Assembly (NCBI GenBank): GCA_944320195.1
Contig: CALUGP010000001.1
Coordinates: 124,001 to 188,000 of the forward strand
Source of the DNA: an uncultured Prevotella sp.
Lineage (GTDB): Bacteria; Bacteroidota; Bacteroidia; Bacteroidales; Bacteroidaceae
Length of the DNA stretch: 64,000 bases
Reading direction: 5' to 3'
Below the pieces are notes generated by a model. It ran no database searches, had not been told where the DNA came from, and saw nothing but the letters and a program-made list of their open reading frames with translations. This document shows, piece after piece, positions 52,936 through 62,084 of the stretch. Every line of letters begins with the position of its first letter. The stretch's first letter is position 1. The position numbers and the translations under genes are program-made.

Positions 52936-53520
52936 ATGAATTATATTAAGATATTGATTAACGGCATAGTCAAGGAGAATCCAACGTTTGTCCTGCTTCT
53001 TGGAATGTGCCCTACGCTTGCAACCACTACTTCGGCCATTAACGGATTGTCCATGGGGCTGGCCACGATGTTTGTGCTGATATGCTCAAACTTGGTCATA
53101 TCGCTGATAAAGAATCTTACTCCCGACATGGTGCGCATACCGGTGTTTGTGGTTGTGATAGCGTCGTTTGTTACTATTTTGCAGATGTTGATGCAGGCTT
53201 ATGTGCCTGCAATTTATGCCACCCTTGGCCTTTATATCCCACTAATCGTGGTGAACTGCATCATTCTTGGCCGTGCCGAGGCTTTTGCCTGCAGCCACGG
53301 CCCGGTTGAAAGCTTGGCCGATGGTGCGGGCATGGGGCTTGGTTTCAGTGTGGCCTTGACGCTTCTCGGTGCTGTGCGCGAGATTTTGGGAGCAGGCTCG
53401 ATATTCGGCATTGCCTTGCTCCCTGAAACCAGCAACATGCTTCTGTTCATCTTGCCACCGGGCGCTTTCATCACTTTGGGATATTTGATTGCAATTGTTA
53501 ACAGATTTAAGAAGGCATAG
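52936..53520 (+). CDS. rnfE: Electron transport complex subunit RnfE
   Basis: A 194-aa six-span membrane protein of the RnfA/RnfE/NqrD/NqrE family. ENPTFVLLLGMCPTLATTTSAINGLSMGLATMFVL near the N-terminus has the buried Cys proposed to bind an Fe-S cluster with RnfA; CIILGRAEAFACSHGP is the second. It forms the conduit together with RnfA. It ends 3 bp before rnfA. Confidence 0.96.
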   Translation: MNYIKILINGIVKENPTFVLLLGMCPTLATTTSAINGLSMGLATMFVLICSNLVISLIKNLTPDMVRIPVFVVVIASFVTILQMLMQAYVPAIYATLGLYIPLIVVNCIILGRAEAFACSHGPVESLADGAGMGLGFSVALTLLGAVREILGAGSIFGIALLPETSNMLLFILPPGAFITLGYLIAIVNRFKKA

Positions 53521-53523
53521 TTT

Positions 53524-54126
53524 ATGGAATATTTATTGATTTTCATCTCGGCGATATTTGTGAACAACATTGTGTTGTCACAGTTTTTAGGCATATGCCC
53601 GTTCCTTGGTGTGTCGCAGAAGATTTCCACTTCGCTCGGCATGGGGGCGGCTGTGGCTTTCGTGTTGACGCTTTCAACCATCGTGACGTACCTGGTTCAG
53701 ATTTATATTCTCAATCCTTTTGGGCTGCAATATCTCCAGACGATAGCTTTCATATTGGTGATTGCCGCGTTGGTGCAGATGGTTGAGATCATATTAAAGA
53801 AAGTCTCGCCGTCGCTTTATCAGGCGTTGGGCATTTATCTTCCGCTTATAACGACAAACTGTGCCGTGCTCGGCGTTGCAATATTGGTGATACAAAAGGA
53901 TTTTTCACTTATACAGAGTGTCGTTTACGCGTTTTCCACGGCAGTCGGCTTTGCTGTCGCCTTGATTGTTTTCGCCGGGATACGCGAGCAGCTGGCAATG
54001 GTAAGCATCCCGAAGGGTATGCGTGGAATGGCCATCGTGCTGGTTACGGCCGGATTGTTGAGTCTTGCTTTCATGGGATTTTCAGGTGTGGACGGAGGTT
54101 TGAGAGAGCTGTTCGGTCTTGATTGA
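53524..54126 (+). CDS. rnfA: Electron transport complex subunit RnfA
   Basis: A 200-aa six-span paralogue of RnfE, inverted in topology. NNIVLSQFLGICPFLGVSQKISTSLGMG and LPLITTNCAVLGVAI carry the two conserved cysteines. Last gene of rseC-rnfBCDGEA, giving a complete Rnf set, which couples ferredoxin oxidation by NAD+ to Na+ or H+ export. A strong nested terminator follows. Confidence 0.96.
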   Translation: MEYLLIFISAIFVNNIVLSQFLGICPFLGVSQKISTSLGMGAAVAFVLTLSTIVTYLVQIYILNPFGLQYLQTIAFILVIAALVQMVEIILKKVSPSLYQALGIYLPLITTNCAVLGVAILVIQKDFSLIQSVVYAFSTAVGFAVALIVFAGIREQLAMVSIPKGMRGMAIVLVTAGLLSLAFMGFSGVDGGLRELFGLD

Positions 54127-54154
54127 CCGCCCTACGTTCATGCGATTGACAGAT

Positions 54155-54228
54155 AGCGAAGCGGCAAGTTGTTGCGTTTAAGTGAGCCGTCAGGCTTTCG
54201 CAACGGCTTTCCGTTTCGCTGTTTTTTT
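54155..54228 (+). terminator. rnf operon terminator
   Basis: Three nested helices: AGCGAAGCGG with CCGTTTCGCT, GTTGCG with CGCAAC, and AGCC with GGCT, ending in GTTTTTTT. It begins about 30 bp after the rnfA stop. Confidence 0.8.
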
Positions 54229-54309
54229 ATTGATTGCCGACAATATGACCGATATTTAACATGGATTACGCCATTTAATTAGCATTTCATCTTTTTTGTA
54301 CATATATTT

Positions 54310-54340
54310 TTTGAAAAAAGATATATTTTCGTTAGTTTTG
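54310..54340 (+). promoter_or_regulatory. galE promoter
   Basis: TTTG (54310-54313), 19-bp spacer, TAGTTTTG (54333-54340), exact consensus; start codon about 33 bp downstream. Confidence 0.78.
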
Positions 54341-54372
54341 CAATTTAGAAGAACCTTTTTATTGAAAAACTT

Positions 54373-55416
54373 ATGAAACAGACAATTTTGGTTACAGGCG
54401 GAACCGGATTTATCGGTTCACACACAGTTGTGGAATTGCAAGAGGCCGGCTATAAGGTTGTTATAGTAGACAACCTTTCTAACTCTAAGGCCGATGTTGT
54501 GGACGGCATCGAGAAGATAACAGGTGTGCGTCCGGCATTCGAGCAAGTGGATTGTTGCGACTTGGAGGGCATGGACGCTGTTTTCGCCAAGTACAACGAC
54601 ATCAAGGGCATAATACATTTCGCGGCAAGCAAGGCCGTTGGCGAAAGCGTACAGAAGCCTTTGCTGTATTATCGCAACAACATAACAAGCCTGCTCAACA
54701 TCCTCGAGCTTATGCCTAAGTATGATGTGAAAGGCATTATCTTCTCGTCAAGCTGTACGGTGTACGGCCAGCCGTCGCCCGAGCATCTGCCGGTAACCGA
54801 GGACGCTCCTATACAGAAAGCGCTCAGCCCTTATGGCAACACGAAGCAGGTGAATGAGGAAATCATACAGGATTATATTCACAGCGGCGCTCCTATAAAG
54901 TCTGTGATCTTGAGGTATTTCAATCCTATTGGGGCCCATCCGACAGCTTACATAGGCGAGCTTCCAAACGGTGTGCCAATGAATCTTATACCATTTGTCA
55001 CGCAGACGGCAATCGGCATACGCAAGCAGCTTAAGATTTTCGGCAATGACTACAATACTCCTGACGGCACTTGTATCCGTGACTACATTTATGTTGTCGA
55101 CTTGGCCAAGGCACATGTGAAGGCTATGGAGAGGGTGCTCGACAAGGAAGGCACAGACGCTGTGGAGATATTCAACATCGGTACGGGGCGTGGTGTTAGT
55201 ACGCTTGAGGTTGTAGAAGGTTTCGAGAAGGCTACAGGAGTGAAAGTTAACTGGGAGTATGCTCCACGCCGTGAGGGTGACATTGAGAAGGTTTGGGCAG
55301 ATCCGGCCAAGGCCAACAATGTGCTTGGATGGAAGGCTGAGACCAGCCTTGAGGACACTCTGCGCTCGGCGTGGAAGTGGCAGGTGAAACTTGACGAAGA
55401 GGCTAAGAAGAATTAA
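54373..55416 (+). CDS. galE: UDP-glucose 4-epimerase
   Basis: A 347-aa short-chain dehydrogenase-type epimerase interconverting UDP-glucose and UDP-galactose. NAD-binding TGGTGFIGSHTV at residues 7-18; FSSSCTVYGQP and the catalytic Y-x3-K in SPYGNTKQ; FNPIGAHPTAYIGELPNGVP and DYIYVVDLAKAH are further GalE blocks. It supplies UDP-sugars for envelope polysaccharides and completes galactose use downstream of the alpha-galactosidase locus. Monocistronic. Confidence 0.97.
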   Translation: MKQTILVTGGTGFIGSHTVVELQEAGYKVVIVDNLSNSKADVVDGIEKITGVRPAFEQVDCCDLEGMDAVFAKYNDIKGIIHFAASKAVGESVQKPLLYYRNNITSLLNILELMPKYDVKGIIFSSSCTVYGQPSPEHLPVTEDAPIQKALSPYGNTKQVNEEIIQDYIHSGAPIKSVILRYFNPIGAHPTAYIGELPNGVPMNLIPFVTQTAIGIRKQLKIFGNDYNTPDGTCIRDYIYVVDLAKAHVKAMERVLDKEGTDAVEIFNIGTGRGVSTLEVVEGFEKATGVKVNWEYAPRREGDIEKVWADPAKANNVLGWKAETSLEDTLRSAWKWQVKLDEEAKKN

Positions 55417-55443
55417 CGGCAGGCATTTGTCTGATGATATGTG

Positions 55444-55480
55444 AGACGGCGGAGAGCGACAGTGCTTTCCGCCGTCTTTT
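55444..55480 (+). terminator. galE terminator
   Basis: AGACGGCGGA (55444-55453) pairs with TCCGCCGTCT (55468-55477), followed by TTTTATT. From here to 55758 there is no gene, only a single decayed repeat near 55685. Confidence 0.82.
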
Positions 55481-55758
55481 ATTGTGCGCACGCATTCCGT
55501 GAAGCCATGTTGTCAGCGTCAACTTGACGTGCGCACGCAGGGACGTGGCTGTTGAGTCTGATGGAATCTGTAACAAAATTGGGCGTGCATGCTTACATGT
55601 TCCGGCACAGGCGGGCTTCCATGTTATGGATGTTGTGGTTTTGCATGGGTGTTGGTTACAGTCCGTTTTGCGGCATATAGCGGCATGAAACAAGGCTTTT
55701 TGCAATGTGATTTACGGTAAAATGCAGAGCAAGAGAGCATGAGTCGCATGTATGAAAA

Positions 55759-55792
55759 ACGGCGAGGCTGCGCATTGAAGCAGCCTCGCCGT
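55759..55792 (-). terminator. panC-panD terminator
   Basis: ACGGCGAGGCTGC (55759-55771) pairs perfectly with GCAGCCTCGCCGT (55780-55792); on the minus strand it runs into TTTTTCAT, 25 bp after the panD stop. Confidence 0.88.
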
Positions 55793-55816
55793 CGTTCATA
55801 TGTGTTTGTGAGTGTG

Positions 55817-56164
55817 TTATTTCACTATCTTGTTGTGTTCAGGAAATACCACTGTCGGCTCGTAAGTCTTGGCCTCCTCAAAGTCCATAAGCGCGTAAGC
55901 GATGATTATCACCGTGTCGCCCACCTGACATTTCCTTGCCGCCGCGCCGTTGAGGCAAATGCAACCGCTTCCGCGTTCGCCCTTTATGATGTACGTCTCA
56001 AAGCGTTCGCCGTTGTTGTTGTTCACTATTTGCACCTTTTCTCCTGCTATCAGGTCGGCGGCATCCATCAGGTCTTCGTCTATGGTGATGCTGCCCATAT
56101 AGTTAAGGTTTGCTTCCGTCACCTGCACGCAGTGCAGTTTGCTCTTTAAAACTTCTATCATCAT
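55817..56164 (-). CDS. panD: Aspartate 1-decarboxylase proenzyme
   Basis: A 115-aa pyruvoyl enzyme that makes beta-alanine for pantothenate. Self-cleavage site G24-S25 in NYMGSITID generates the pyruvoyl group; [36 protein letters not shown] is the conserved core. It follows panC by 7 bp and supplies its substrate. Confidence 0.97.
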   Translation of the reverse strand: MMIEVLKSKLHCVQVTEANLNYMGSITIDEDLMDAADLIAGEKVQIVNNNNGERFETYIIKGERGSGCICLNGAAARKCQVGDTVIIIAYALMDFEEAKTYEPTVVFPEHNKIVK

Positions 56165-56171
56165 GGCGTTG

Positions 56172-57023
56172 TCAGCTTTTATATTTGATATGGTCGATGA
56201 GTCTCACGGGCCTTGAACCGCAATATACGGTTATGCATCCTACGATGTAGCTTGAGTCGTCCCAGGCGTTTACCGGCAGAAGGGTGTTGCCGTCGACTAT
56301 CTCGAAATACTCCACGTCCAGTCCGTCTACGGCGTTTATCTGGCTTACCACGTGGTCGTGGGTCTCTTTCAGGGTATGGGTCTTGGCATACTCGATGCTT
56401 TCCTTCATGGCCTTGTATATGTTTGGGGCAATTTCTCGCTCGCTTTCAGAAAGCAAAGCGTTGCGCGACGAGCGTGCCAGCCCGTCAGCATCGCGTACAA
56501 TCGGACATTCCACGATGTTGACTTTTAAGCCTAATGACTTTACCATCGCCTTTACAACGGCAATCTGCTGCCAGTCTTTCTCTCCGAAATAAGCCCTGTC
56601 AGGACGCACTATGTAGAACAAGCGGCTCACCACCTGGCACACGCCGTTGAAATGTCCGGGGCGGTGTGCCCCTTCCATTACCGTGGAGACGGGTGGAAAT
56701 TCAAAGTGCCGTGTGTCGGGCGTCGGGTACATCTCGTCTACCGACGGCGCGAACACATAGTCGGCTCCGACACTTTCAAGCAGTTTGCAGTCGGCCTCGA
56801 GGTCGCGTGGATATGAACTAAGGTCTTTCGGATCGTTGAATTGTGTGGGATTAACAAAAACGGAAACAACCGTGACGGCATTGTCCTTGACACTCTGCTT
56901 GACCAATGAGGCGTGCCCTTCGTGGAGCGCTCCCATAGTCGGAACAAGCCCGATGCTTTTGCCTTGTTTCCTGTCGTCGAACAAAATGTTCTGAAGTTCG
57001 ACTATTTTATGAAAAACTTGCAT
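56172..57023 (-). CDS. panC: Pantothenate synthetase
   Basis: A 283-aa enzyme joining pantoate and beta-alanine with ATP. HIGH-type motif [15 protein letters not shown] (about 29-43), [49 protein letters not shown], and the [11 protein letters not shown] motif equivalent to KMSKS. Complete. It is first of the panC-panD operon and divergent from the GT5-like gene across 180 bp. Confidence 0.97.
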   Translation of the reverse strand: MQVFHKIVELQNILFDDRKQGKSIGLVPTMGALHEGHASLVKQSVKDNAVTVVSVFVNPTQFNDPKDLSSYPRDLEADCKLLESVGADYVFAPSVDEMYPTPDTRHFEFPPVSTVMEGAHRPGHFNGVCQVVSRLFYIVRPDRAYFGEKDWQQIAVVKAMVKSLGLKVNIVECPIVRDADGLARSSRNALLSESEREIAPNIYKAMKESIEYAKTHTLKETHDHVVSQINAVDGLDVEYFEIVDGNTLLPVNAWDDSSYIVGCITVYCGSRPVRLIDHIKYKS

Positions 57024-57202
57024 GATATATAATGTGTTTCAACACTTATTGAATCGGCGTGCAAAATAACAACAAATTTCTTAAATAAAGAAGAATTATC
57101 ACGAAAATATGCCGTTAATAAGCGGCTTTTGTCTAATAAACGAAAAAAAATACACGTTTTACGAACTTTTTTCGTACCTTTGCAAGGATAAAAATAAACA
57201 TC

Positions 57203-58024
57203 ATGAAGGCAAAGAAGGTATTGTTTATAAATCAAGAAATCACACCCTATGTTCCTGAAAGCGAGATGTCGCATTTAGGGCGAGTCCTGCCGCAAGCCAT
57301 ACAAGAGGGAGGGTATGAGATAAGGACTTTCATGCCGAAATGGGGCAACATAAACGAAAGGCGCGGCCAGTTGCACGAGGTTATACGCCTGTCGAGGATG
57401 ATGCTCATTATTGATGAGACCGACCATCCGTTGATAATTAAAGTCGCATCAATCCCGTCGACGAGGATACAGGTCTATTTCATCGACAATGAAGATTATT
57501 TCACAAAGCGCCTGATGGCTTTCGACGAGGAAGGCAAGGAGTACGATGACAATGGCGAAAGAGCGATCTTCTTTGCGCGTGGTGTATTGGAGACTGTGAA
57601 GAAACTACGCTGGACTCCAGACATCATCCATTGCCAGGGATGGATGTGTTCGGCTATACCTTTATATATAAAGACGGCCTATCATGACGAGCCGTCGTTT
57701 GCAAACACAAAGGTTGTTACTTCCCTCTTTTCGGAAGAACTGCATGACAGTCTCGGTGCAAATTTCCGTAACAGCATAGAATTCAAGGATGTAAAGCCGG
57801 AGATTCTTGACAGCTATGGAGAGGATTTCGGTTTTGTGGATTTCCAGAAACTCGCCATAGACTATTCTGACGGTGTCGTGAATGCCGGTAAGGATGTCAA
57901 TCCGGAGTTGGTCAGGTATGCTGAAGATAAGGGGCTGCCGGTCATGGTCAATCCCGGCGATGAAGGGCTGTGCCAGGCGTATGAGGATTTTTATGATAAG
58001 ATCTTTGAAGGTAAGGCAGAATAA
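57203..58024 (+). CDS. Glycogen/starch synthase-like protein, GT5 N-terminal half only
   Basis: A 273-aa protein equivalent to the first Rossmann domain of GT5 glycogen synthases (KVLFINQEITPYVPESEMSHLGRVLPQAIQEGGYEIRTFMPKWGNI.., DIIHCQGWMCSAIPLYIK). Full enzymes run about 480 aa and carry K-x-G-G-L at the start. Here that motif is SEMSHLG and the whole C-terminal domain, which binds much of ADP-glucose, is absent. The stop is natural and the next gene follows after 35 bp, so this looks like a stable half-protein rather than a break. A -7 box TACCTTTG lies at 57175-57182 with a TACGAA/TTCGTA inverted repeat over the -33 region. Catalysis alone is doubtful. Confidence 0.82.
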   Translation: MKAKKVLFINQEITPYVPESEMSHLGRVLPQAIQEGGYEIRTFMPKWGNINERRGQLHEVIRLSRMMLIIDETDHPLIIKVASIPSTRIQVYFIDNEDYFTKRLMAFDEEGKEYDDNGERAIFFARGVLETVKKLRWTPDIIHCQGWMCSAIPLYIKTAYHDEPSFANTKVVTSLFSEELHDSLGANFRNSIEFKDVKPEILDSYGEDFGFVDFQKLAIDYSDGVVNAGKDVNPELVRYAEDKGLPVMVNPGDEGLCQAYEDFYDKIFEGKAE

Positions 58025-58059
58025 GGTATATTGTTTTCATTTATTATATTTGCATTCAA

Positions 58060-59565
58060 ATGAGAATAAGAATTTTAGCGGGCATTGCGGCTCTTGCAGC
58101 GATAATGTTCGCTTCATGTGATGATACGACAGGCACAATAGGTACTTCTTTGACGGATAACTTGGACATGCTCGAGGTGTCTACGGATACATTTGAAGTA
58201 ACGTCTCGTTCAATTGTTGCAGATTCAGTCCTGTCACGTAACACAACCGGTTATCTCGGAATTATCCGTGATCCGGAAACAGGCAATTACATAACGGGAG
58301 ACTTTATGGCTCAATTTGGTACGCTTGAAGATTATAATCTGCCAGAGCTGGACAGTATCGTAAGCCTTTCTGAAGCGTTTGCCGATACGGACACAGAGAA
58401 TGATAAGATAAAGAAAATTATAGCAGATTCGTGCCATATAAGGTTGTTTTATACAAGCTATTATGGCGATTCGCTTGCATCCATGAACCTTACGGCTCAT
58501 GAGATGGCAAAGCCTATGGAGGAAGGCGTGCTATATTATTCTAACTTTGACCCGGAGAAGAACGGTTATGTCAGTGATGCCGGTTTCAAAGTTAATAAGA
58601 CTTATACCTTGGCCGACCTTAGCGTGAGTGATGAGGAACGTGCCGATGAAGGGTCTTACACTCCGAATATAAAGATAAATCTGGACATGCCTTATACGGA
58701 TAAGGACGGTGTCACATATAATAATTATGGCACATACATAATGCGCAAGTATTATGAGAATCCCAGTTCTTTCAAGAACTCGTACAATTTCATTCATGAT
58801 GTGTGTCCGGGATTTTATTTCAAGATGAATGACGGCTTAGGGGCAATGGCCTATGTCACTGTCAGTCAGCTAAACATTTATTTTCAATACAAGTCGGATT
58901 CTACTTATGTTGGCATGTCTTCTTTTGCTGGAACAGAAGAAGTTTTGCAGACTACCAATATAGGAAATGACGGTGATGCGATAAAAGAACTTGCTGGAGA
59001 CAAGACTTGTACGTATTTGAAAACACCTGCGGGAATTTTCACAGAACTTACCCTTCCTGTTGACGAGGTCATGTCTGGTCATGAGAATGACACGTTGAAT
59101 ACTGCTAAGTTAGTGTTGACGCGCATTAATAATACTAACCACAGTGATTATTCATTAGACTATCCGTCGGCATTACTTATGATTCCCAGTGACAGTCTTT
59201 ATAGCTTCTTTGAGAATGAGGATATAATTAATTATCAAAATTCTTTCTATGCGAGCTTTGATGTTGACGCGAATGCAACTCGTAATTATAATACTTATAC
59301 GTTCAATAACATCTCTGGAATGATAACCAGCATGTATGATTTGAAAAACAACGGGCTTGCATCTGATCCCAACTGGCTGGCAAATAACAAGAATTGGAAC
59401 AAGGTTGTGATAGTGCCGATAAGCGTTACTACGAACAGTTCGAATCAAATATTAAAAGTCGTGCATGACATGAGTCTTACCAGCACGCGTCTTGTAGGAG
59501 GTGATGACAATCCCAATGACCCCATAAAGCTCAGTGTGGTTTACAGCAAATTCAATCATGAGTGA
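58060..59565 (+). CDS. DUF4270 family lipoprotein
   Basis: A 501-aa lipoprotein: MRIRILAGIAALAAIMFASC, Cys20. The mature part begins DDTTGTIGTSLTDN, followed by repeated DUF4270 features: GYLGIIRDPETGNYITGDFMAQF, VCPGFYFKMNDGLGAMAYVT, and a C-terminal block LSVVYSKFNHE. The family is Bacteroidetes-specific and of unknown function, often beside the GT5-like gene as here. Its stop overlaps the start of a 43-aa gene (TGATG). Confidence 0.85.
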   Translation: MRIRILAGIAALAAIMFASCDDTTGTIGTSLTDNLDMLEVSTDTFEVTSRSIVADSVLSRNTTGYLGIIRDPETGNYITGDFMAQFGTLEDYNLPELDSIVSLSEAFADTDTENDKIKKIIADSCHIRLFYTSYYGDSLASMNLTAHEMAKPMEEGVLYYSNFDPEKNGYVSDAGFKVNKTYTLADLSVSDEERADEGSYTPNIKINLDMPYTDKDGVTYNNYGTYIMRKYYENPSSFKNSYNFIHDVCPGFYFKMNDGLGAMAYVTVSQLNIYFQYKSDSTYVGMSSFAGTEEVLQTTNIGNDGDAIKELAGDKTCTYLKTPAGIFTELTLPVDEVMSGHENDTLNTAKLVLTRINNTNHSDYSLDYPSALLMIPSDSLYSFFENEDIINYQNSFYASFDVDANATRNYNTYTFNNISGMITSMYDLKNNGLASDPNWLANNKNWNKVVIVPISVTTNSSNQILKVVHDMSLTSTRLVGGDDNPNDPIKLSVVYSKFNHE

Positions 59566-59696
59566 TGGCTGACAATTATCTTGAACGGCATTATCTTGAA
59601 TACGAGAAGCGCAAAGAGGAGTGGATGCGCAAGAAGAAACATCTGCCGAAGACAAACAACTCTCTGTCATTGAGACGCCGGATTGCGGATAAATAG
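59565..59696 (+). CDS. Small basic protein (43 aa) coupled to DUF4270
   Basis: MADNYLERHYLEYEKRKEEW then MRKKKHLPKTNNSLSLRRRIADK. It starts in the TGATG overlap with the preceding stop, so translational coupling is likely. Highly charged, probably helical over its first half with a basic tail. No function known to me. The position within a conserved gene string and the coupled start make it a likely real gene. Confidence 0.68.
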   Translation: MADNYLERHYLEYEKRKEEWMRKKKHLPKTNNSLSLRRRIADK

Positions 59697-59732
59697 CATT
59701 TAGGTAATTAACGCTTATAGATGGATAATATA

Positions 59733-59769
59733 AAAAAAGCGGTCGGATTCAAAATCCGACCGCTTTTTT
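59733..59769. terminator. Bidirectional terminator between DUF4270 unit and biotin carrier operon
   Basis: AAAAAAGCGGTCGGAT (59733-59748) pairs with ATCCGACCGCTTTTTT (59754-59769). A/T tracts on both sides let it end transcripts from either strand. Confidence 0.9.
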
Positions 59770-59793
59770 ATGCTTTATCTGATGTTGGATACA

Positions 59794-60228
59794 TCATTCG
59801 ATAACAACCAGCGGAGTGTCTTCCATCACGCTTTCGCCTTCTTGTACAAGGACTGCTGTCACCTTTCCGCCTTTCTCTGCATCAAGGTTGTTGGCCATCT
59901 TCATGGCTTCGAGTACTACTACGGTGTCTCCGGCTTTCACTTCGTCACCTACGGCAACTTTTATTTCTGTTATCACGCCAGGCAGAGGAGCCTTTACCGC
60001 GTTGTTCATGTTTACGCGGGCATTGCTTCCTGAAGCGGGAGCCTGGGTTGCGGTGGGCTGTGGAGCTACAGGTTTTACCACGACCTTTTTCTTCTGAGGT
60101 TCAGGCTCTTTCTCCATCTCAACCTTGTATTCTTCACCGTTGACAACCACATTCGCGATATTGTCTTCAATGCCGGCAATGGTCACTTCGTATTTGTTGC
60201 CGTTAATCGTATATTTGTATTCTTTCAT
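59794..60228 (-). CDS. mmdC: Biotin carboxyl carrier protein of the decarboxylase/carboxylase
   Basis: A 144-aa protein. N-terminal part MKEYKYTINGNKYEVTI, a Pro/Ala-rich linker (about 45-75), and a biotinyl domain with K110 in LEAMKMANNL. It carries CO2 as carboxybiotin between the carboxyltransferase encoded upstream and a partner subunit. The operon, with methylmalonyl-CoA epimerase, points to methylmalonyl-CoA decarboxylase or propionyl-CoA carboxylase. It is the last gene; the beta (ion-pump) subunit expected in a decarboxylase operon is not downstream. Confidence 0.9.
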   Translation of the reverse strand: MKEYKYTINGNKYEVTIAGIEDNIANVVVNGEEYKVEMEKEPEPQKKKVVVKPVAPQPTATQAPASGSNARVNMNNAVKAPLPGVITEIKVAVGDEVKAGDTVVVLEAMKMANNLDAEKGGKVTAVLVQEGESVMEDTPLVVIE

Positions 60229-60240
60229 TATTTGATGTTT

Positions 60241-60393
60241 TTAAGGACGTTGTGTCATGCAGAGAGAGTGCATTTCCCATTCAGAGTGTTTCTCCTTTAT
60301 GGTGATGATGCCTGCTTCTTTGTCATGCACGTTGTTTCCATTGAACTCATGCAACGCCAATGCAATGGCTGCATAAACCTCGTTTCTGTCCAT
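60241..60393 (-). CDS. 50-aa protein resembling the C-terminal end of OadG-like subunits
   Basis: MDRNEVYAAIALALHEFNGN and NVHDKEAGIITIKEKHSEWEM, ending SLCMTQRP. The pattern (AAIALALH..., HD.E...ITI....W.....L...P) resembles the soluble tail of the OadG-like subunits encoded at this place in related decarboxylase operons, from memory of the family. The membrane anchor of OadG is missing. It lies 27 bp after mmdA and 12 bp before the biotin carrier gene, in the right strand and frame for an operon member. It is too short for standard gene callers. Confidence 0.7.
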   Translation of the reverse strand: MDRNEVYAAIALALHEFNGNNVHDKEAGIITIKEKHSEWEMHSLCMTQRP

Positions 60394-60420
60394 TGTCGTT
60401 GATTTTATGTGTTGAAAACG

Positions 60421-61974
60421 TTACATTGGGATGTTGCCATGTTTCTTTGCGGGCAGTCCGTCCCTCTTTGTCGCCAATTGCGCCAAAGCGCGACAGATGC
60501 GGAAACGTGTGTTGCGCGGCTCTATCACGTCGTCGATGTAGCCGTACTTGGCTGCCTGGTACGGGTTTGCGAACATTTCCGTATATTCCTCTTCCTTCTC
60601 AGCGAGGAACGCCTTGGGGTCTTCATGCTCTTTGGCCTCTTTCGCACAGAGCACTGCAACGGCGCCACTTGCACCCATAACGGCGATTTCGGCTGACGGC
60701 CATGCGTAATTGATGTCGGTGCGCAGCTGCTTGCATCCCATAACGATGTGGCTTCCGCCGTAACTCTTGCGCAGTGTGACGGTAACCTTGGGCACCGTGG
60801 CTTCTCCGTATGCGTAGAGCAGCTGTGCCCCGTGCAGGATTACGGCGTTGTATTCCTGTCCTGTTCCAGGCAGGAATCCGGGAACGTCTACGAGGCTGAC
60901 GATAGGTATGTTGAACGCGTCGCAGAAGCGGACGAAGCGTGCGCCCTTGCGGCTTGCGTTGACGTCGAGCACTCCGGCGTAGCATGAAGGCTGGTTGGCC
61001 ACAATGCCGACGCTCTGTCCGTTGAAGCGTGCGAAGCCTACGATGATGTTTCTTGCGAACTTTGGCTGTACCTCGAAGAACTCGCCGTCGTCAACAATCG
61101 CTCCGATAACCTTGTACATGTCATAGGCCTGGTTGGGGTCTTCGGGTATGATTTCGTTGAGTGAGTCCTCCATGCGGTTAATCGGGTCGGTGCATTCCTT
61201 GCGCGGAGCTTCCTCCATGTTGTTCGACGGGATGTAGCTGAGCAGTGTCTTTATCATCTGCATGGCTTCCTCCTCAGTTGCCGCCGTGAAGTGTGTCACG
61301 CCGCTCTTTGTCGAGTGTACGCTTGCGCCTCCCAGGTGTTCCTGGTCGATGTCTTCGCCGGTTACAGTCTTCACTACTTTCGGACCGGTGAGGAACATGT
61401 AAGACGTGTTCTCCATCATCAGCGTGAAGTCTGTCAGTGCGGGAGAGTAAACAGCTCCGCCGGCGCAAGGGCCGAATATTCCGCTGATTTGGGGGATTAC
61501 GCCTGAGGCGAGGATGTTGCGCTCGAATATCTCGGCAAATCCCGCCAATGCGCAGATGCCTTCCTGTATGCGTGCGCCGCCAGAGTCGTTGATGCCGATG
61601 ACGGGGGCACCCATCTTCATGGCCATGTCCATCACCTTGCATATTTTCTGGGCCATCGTCTCTGACAGGGAGCCGCCGTTTACCGTGAAGTCCTGCGCGA
61701 AGATGTAAACCAGTCGGCCGTCTATTGTTCCGCATCCGGCCACCACGCCGTCGCCGAGATATTGTTTTTTCTCCATTCCGAAGTTTGTGCAACGGTGGAG
61801 CTTGAACATGTCAAACTCCTCGAAGCTGCCTTCGTCAAGAAGCATGTCTATGCGTTCGCGTGCGGTGTATTTGCCGCGTGCGTGTTGTTTCTCAATGGCT
61901 TTTTCACCGCCTCCGAGACGAGCTTTCTCGCGTTTGGCGATAAGCTCCTTGATTTTTTCAACTTGTTTGCTCAT
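60421..61974 (-). CDS. mmdA: Acyl-CoA carboxyltransferase subunit (methylmalonyl-CoA decarboxylase alpha / propionyl-CoA carboxylase beta)
   Basis: A 517-aa biotin-dependent carboxyltransferase. The N-terminal crotonase-like half has DDGSFEEFD-type block ([18 protein letters not shown]), [26 protein letters not shown] and [16 protein letters not shown] (acyl-CoA oxyanion hole); the C-terminal half has [47 protein letters not shown] and [12 protein letters not shown]. It exchanges CO2 between methylmalonyl-CoA and biotin. With epimerase and biotin carrier in the same operon it belongs to the succinate-propionate pathway. Direction cannot be told from sequence. Confidence 0.94.
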   Translation of the reverse strand: MSKQVEKIKELIAKREKARLGGGEKAIEKQHARGKYTARERIDMLLDEGSFEEFDMFKLHRCTNFGMEKKQYLGDGVVAGCGTIDGRLVYIFAQDFTVNGGSLSETMAQKICKVMDMAMKMGAPVIGINDSGGARIQEGICALAGFAEIFERNILASGVIPQISGIFGPCAGGAVYSPALTDFTLMMENTSYMFLTGPKVVKTVTGEDIDQEHLGGASVHSTKSGVTHFTAATEEEAMQMIKTLLSYIPSNNMEEAPRKECTDPINRMEDSLNEIIPEDPNQAYDMYKVIGAIVDDGEFFEVQPKFARNIIVGFARFNGQSVGIVANQPSCYAGVLDVNASRKGARFVRFCDAFNIPIVSLVDVPGFLPGTGQEYNAVILHGAQLLYAYGEATVPKVTVTLRKSYGGSHIVMGCKQLRTDINYAWPSAEIAVMGASGAVAVLCAKEAKEHEDPKAFLAEKEEEYTEMFANPYQAAKYGYIDDVIEPRNTRFRICRALAQLATKRDGLPAKKHGNIPM

Positions 61975-61984
61975 TGGTTTTTTA

Positions 61985-62080
61985 TGGTTTTACGGTTGTG
62001 CGGTTATCTGGTTTTACGGTTGTGTGGCGTCACGGATTGTTTCCTTATGACCTCATAACCGTAGACCGTATAACCTCAAT
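61985..62080. repeat. ACGGTT-type short repeats between mce and mmdA
   Basis: TGGTTTTACGGTTGTG occurs at 61985-62000 and again at 62009-62024 (24-bp period). An inverted, decayed counterpart, ATAACCGTAGACCGTATAACC, lies at about 62057-62078. The cluster fills the whole 110-bp spacer between two operon genes and can fold on itself. Confidence 0.75.
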
Positions 62081-62084
62081 TTGT

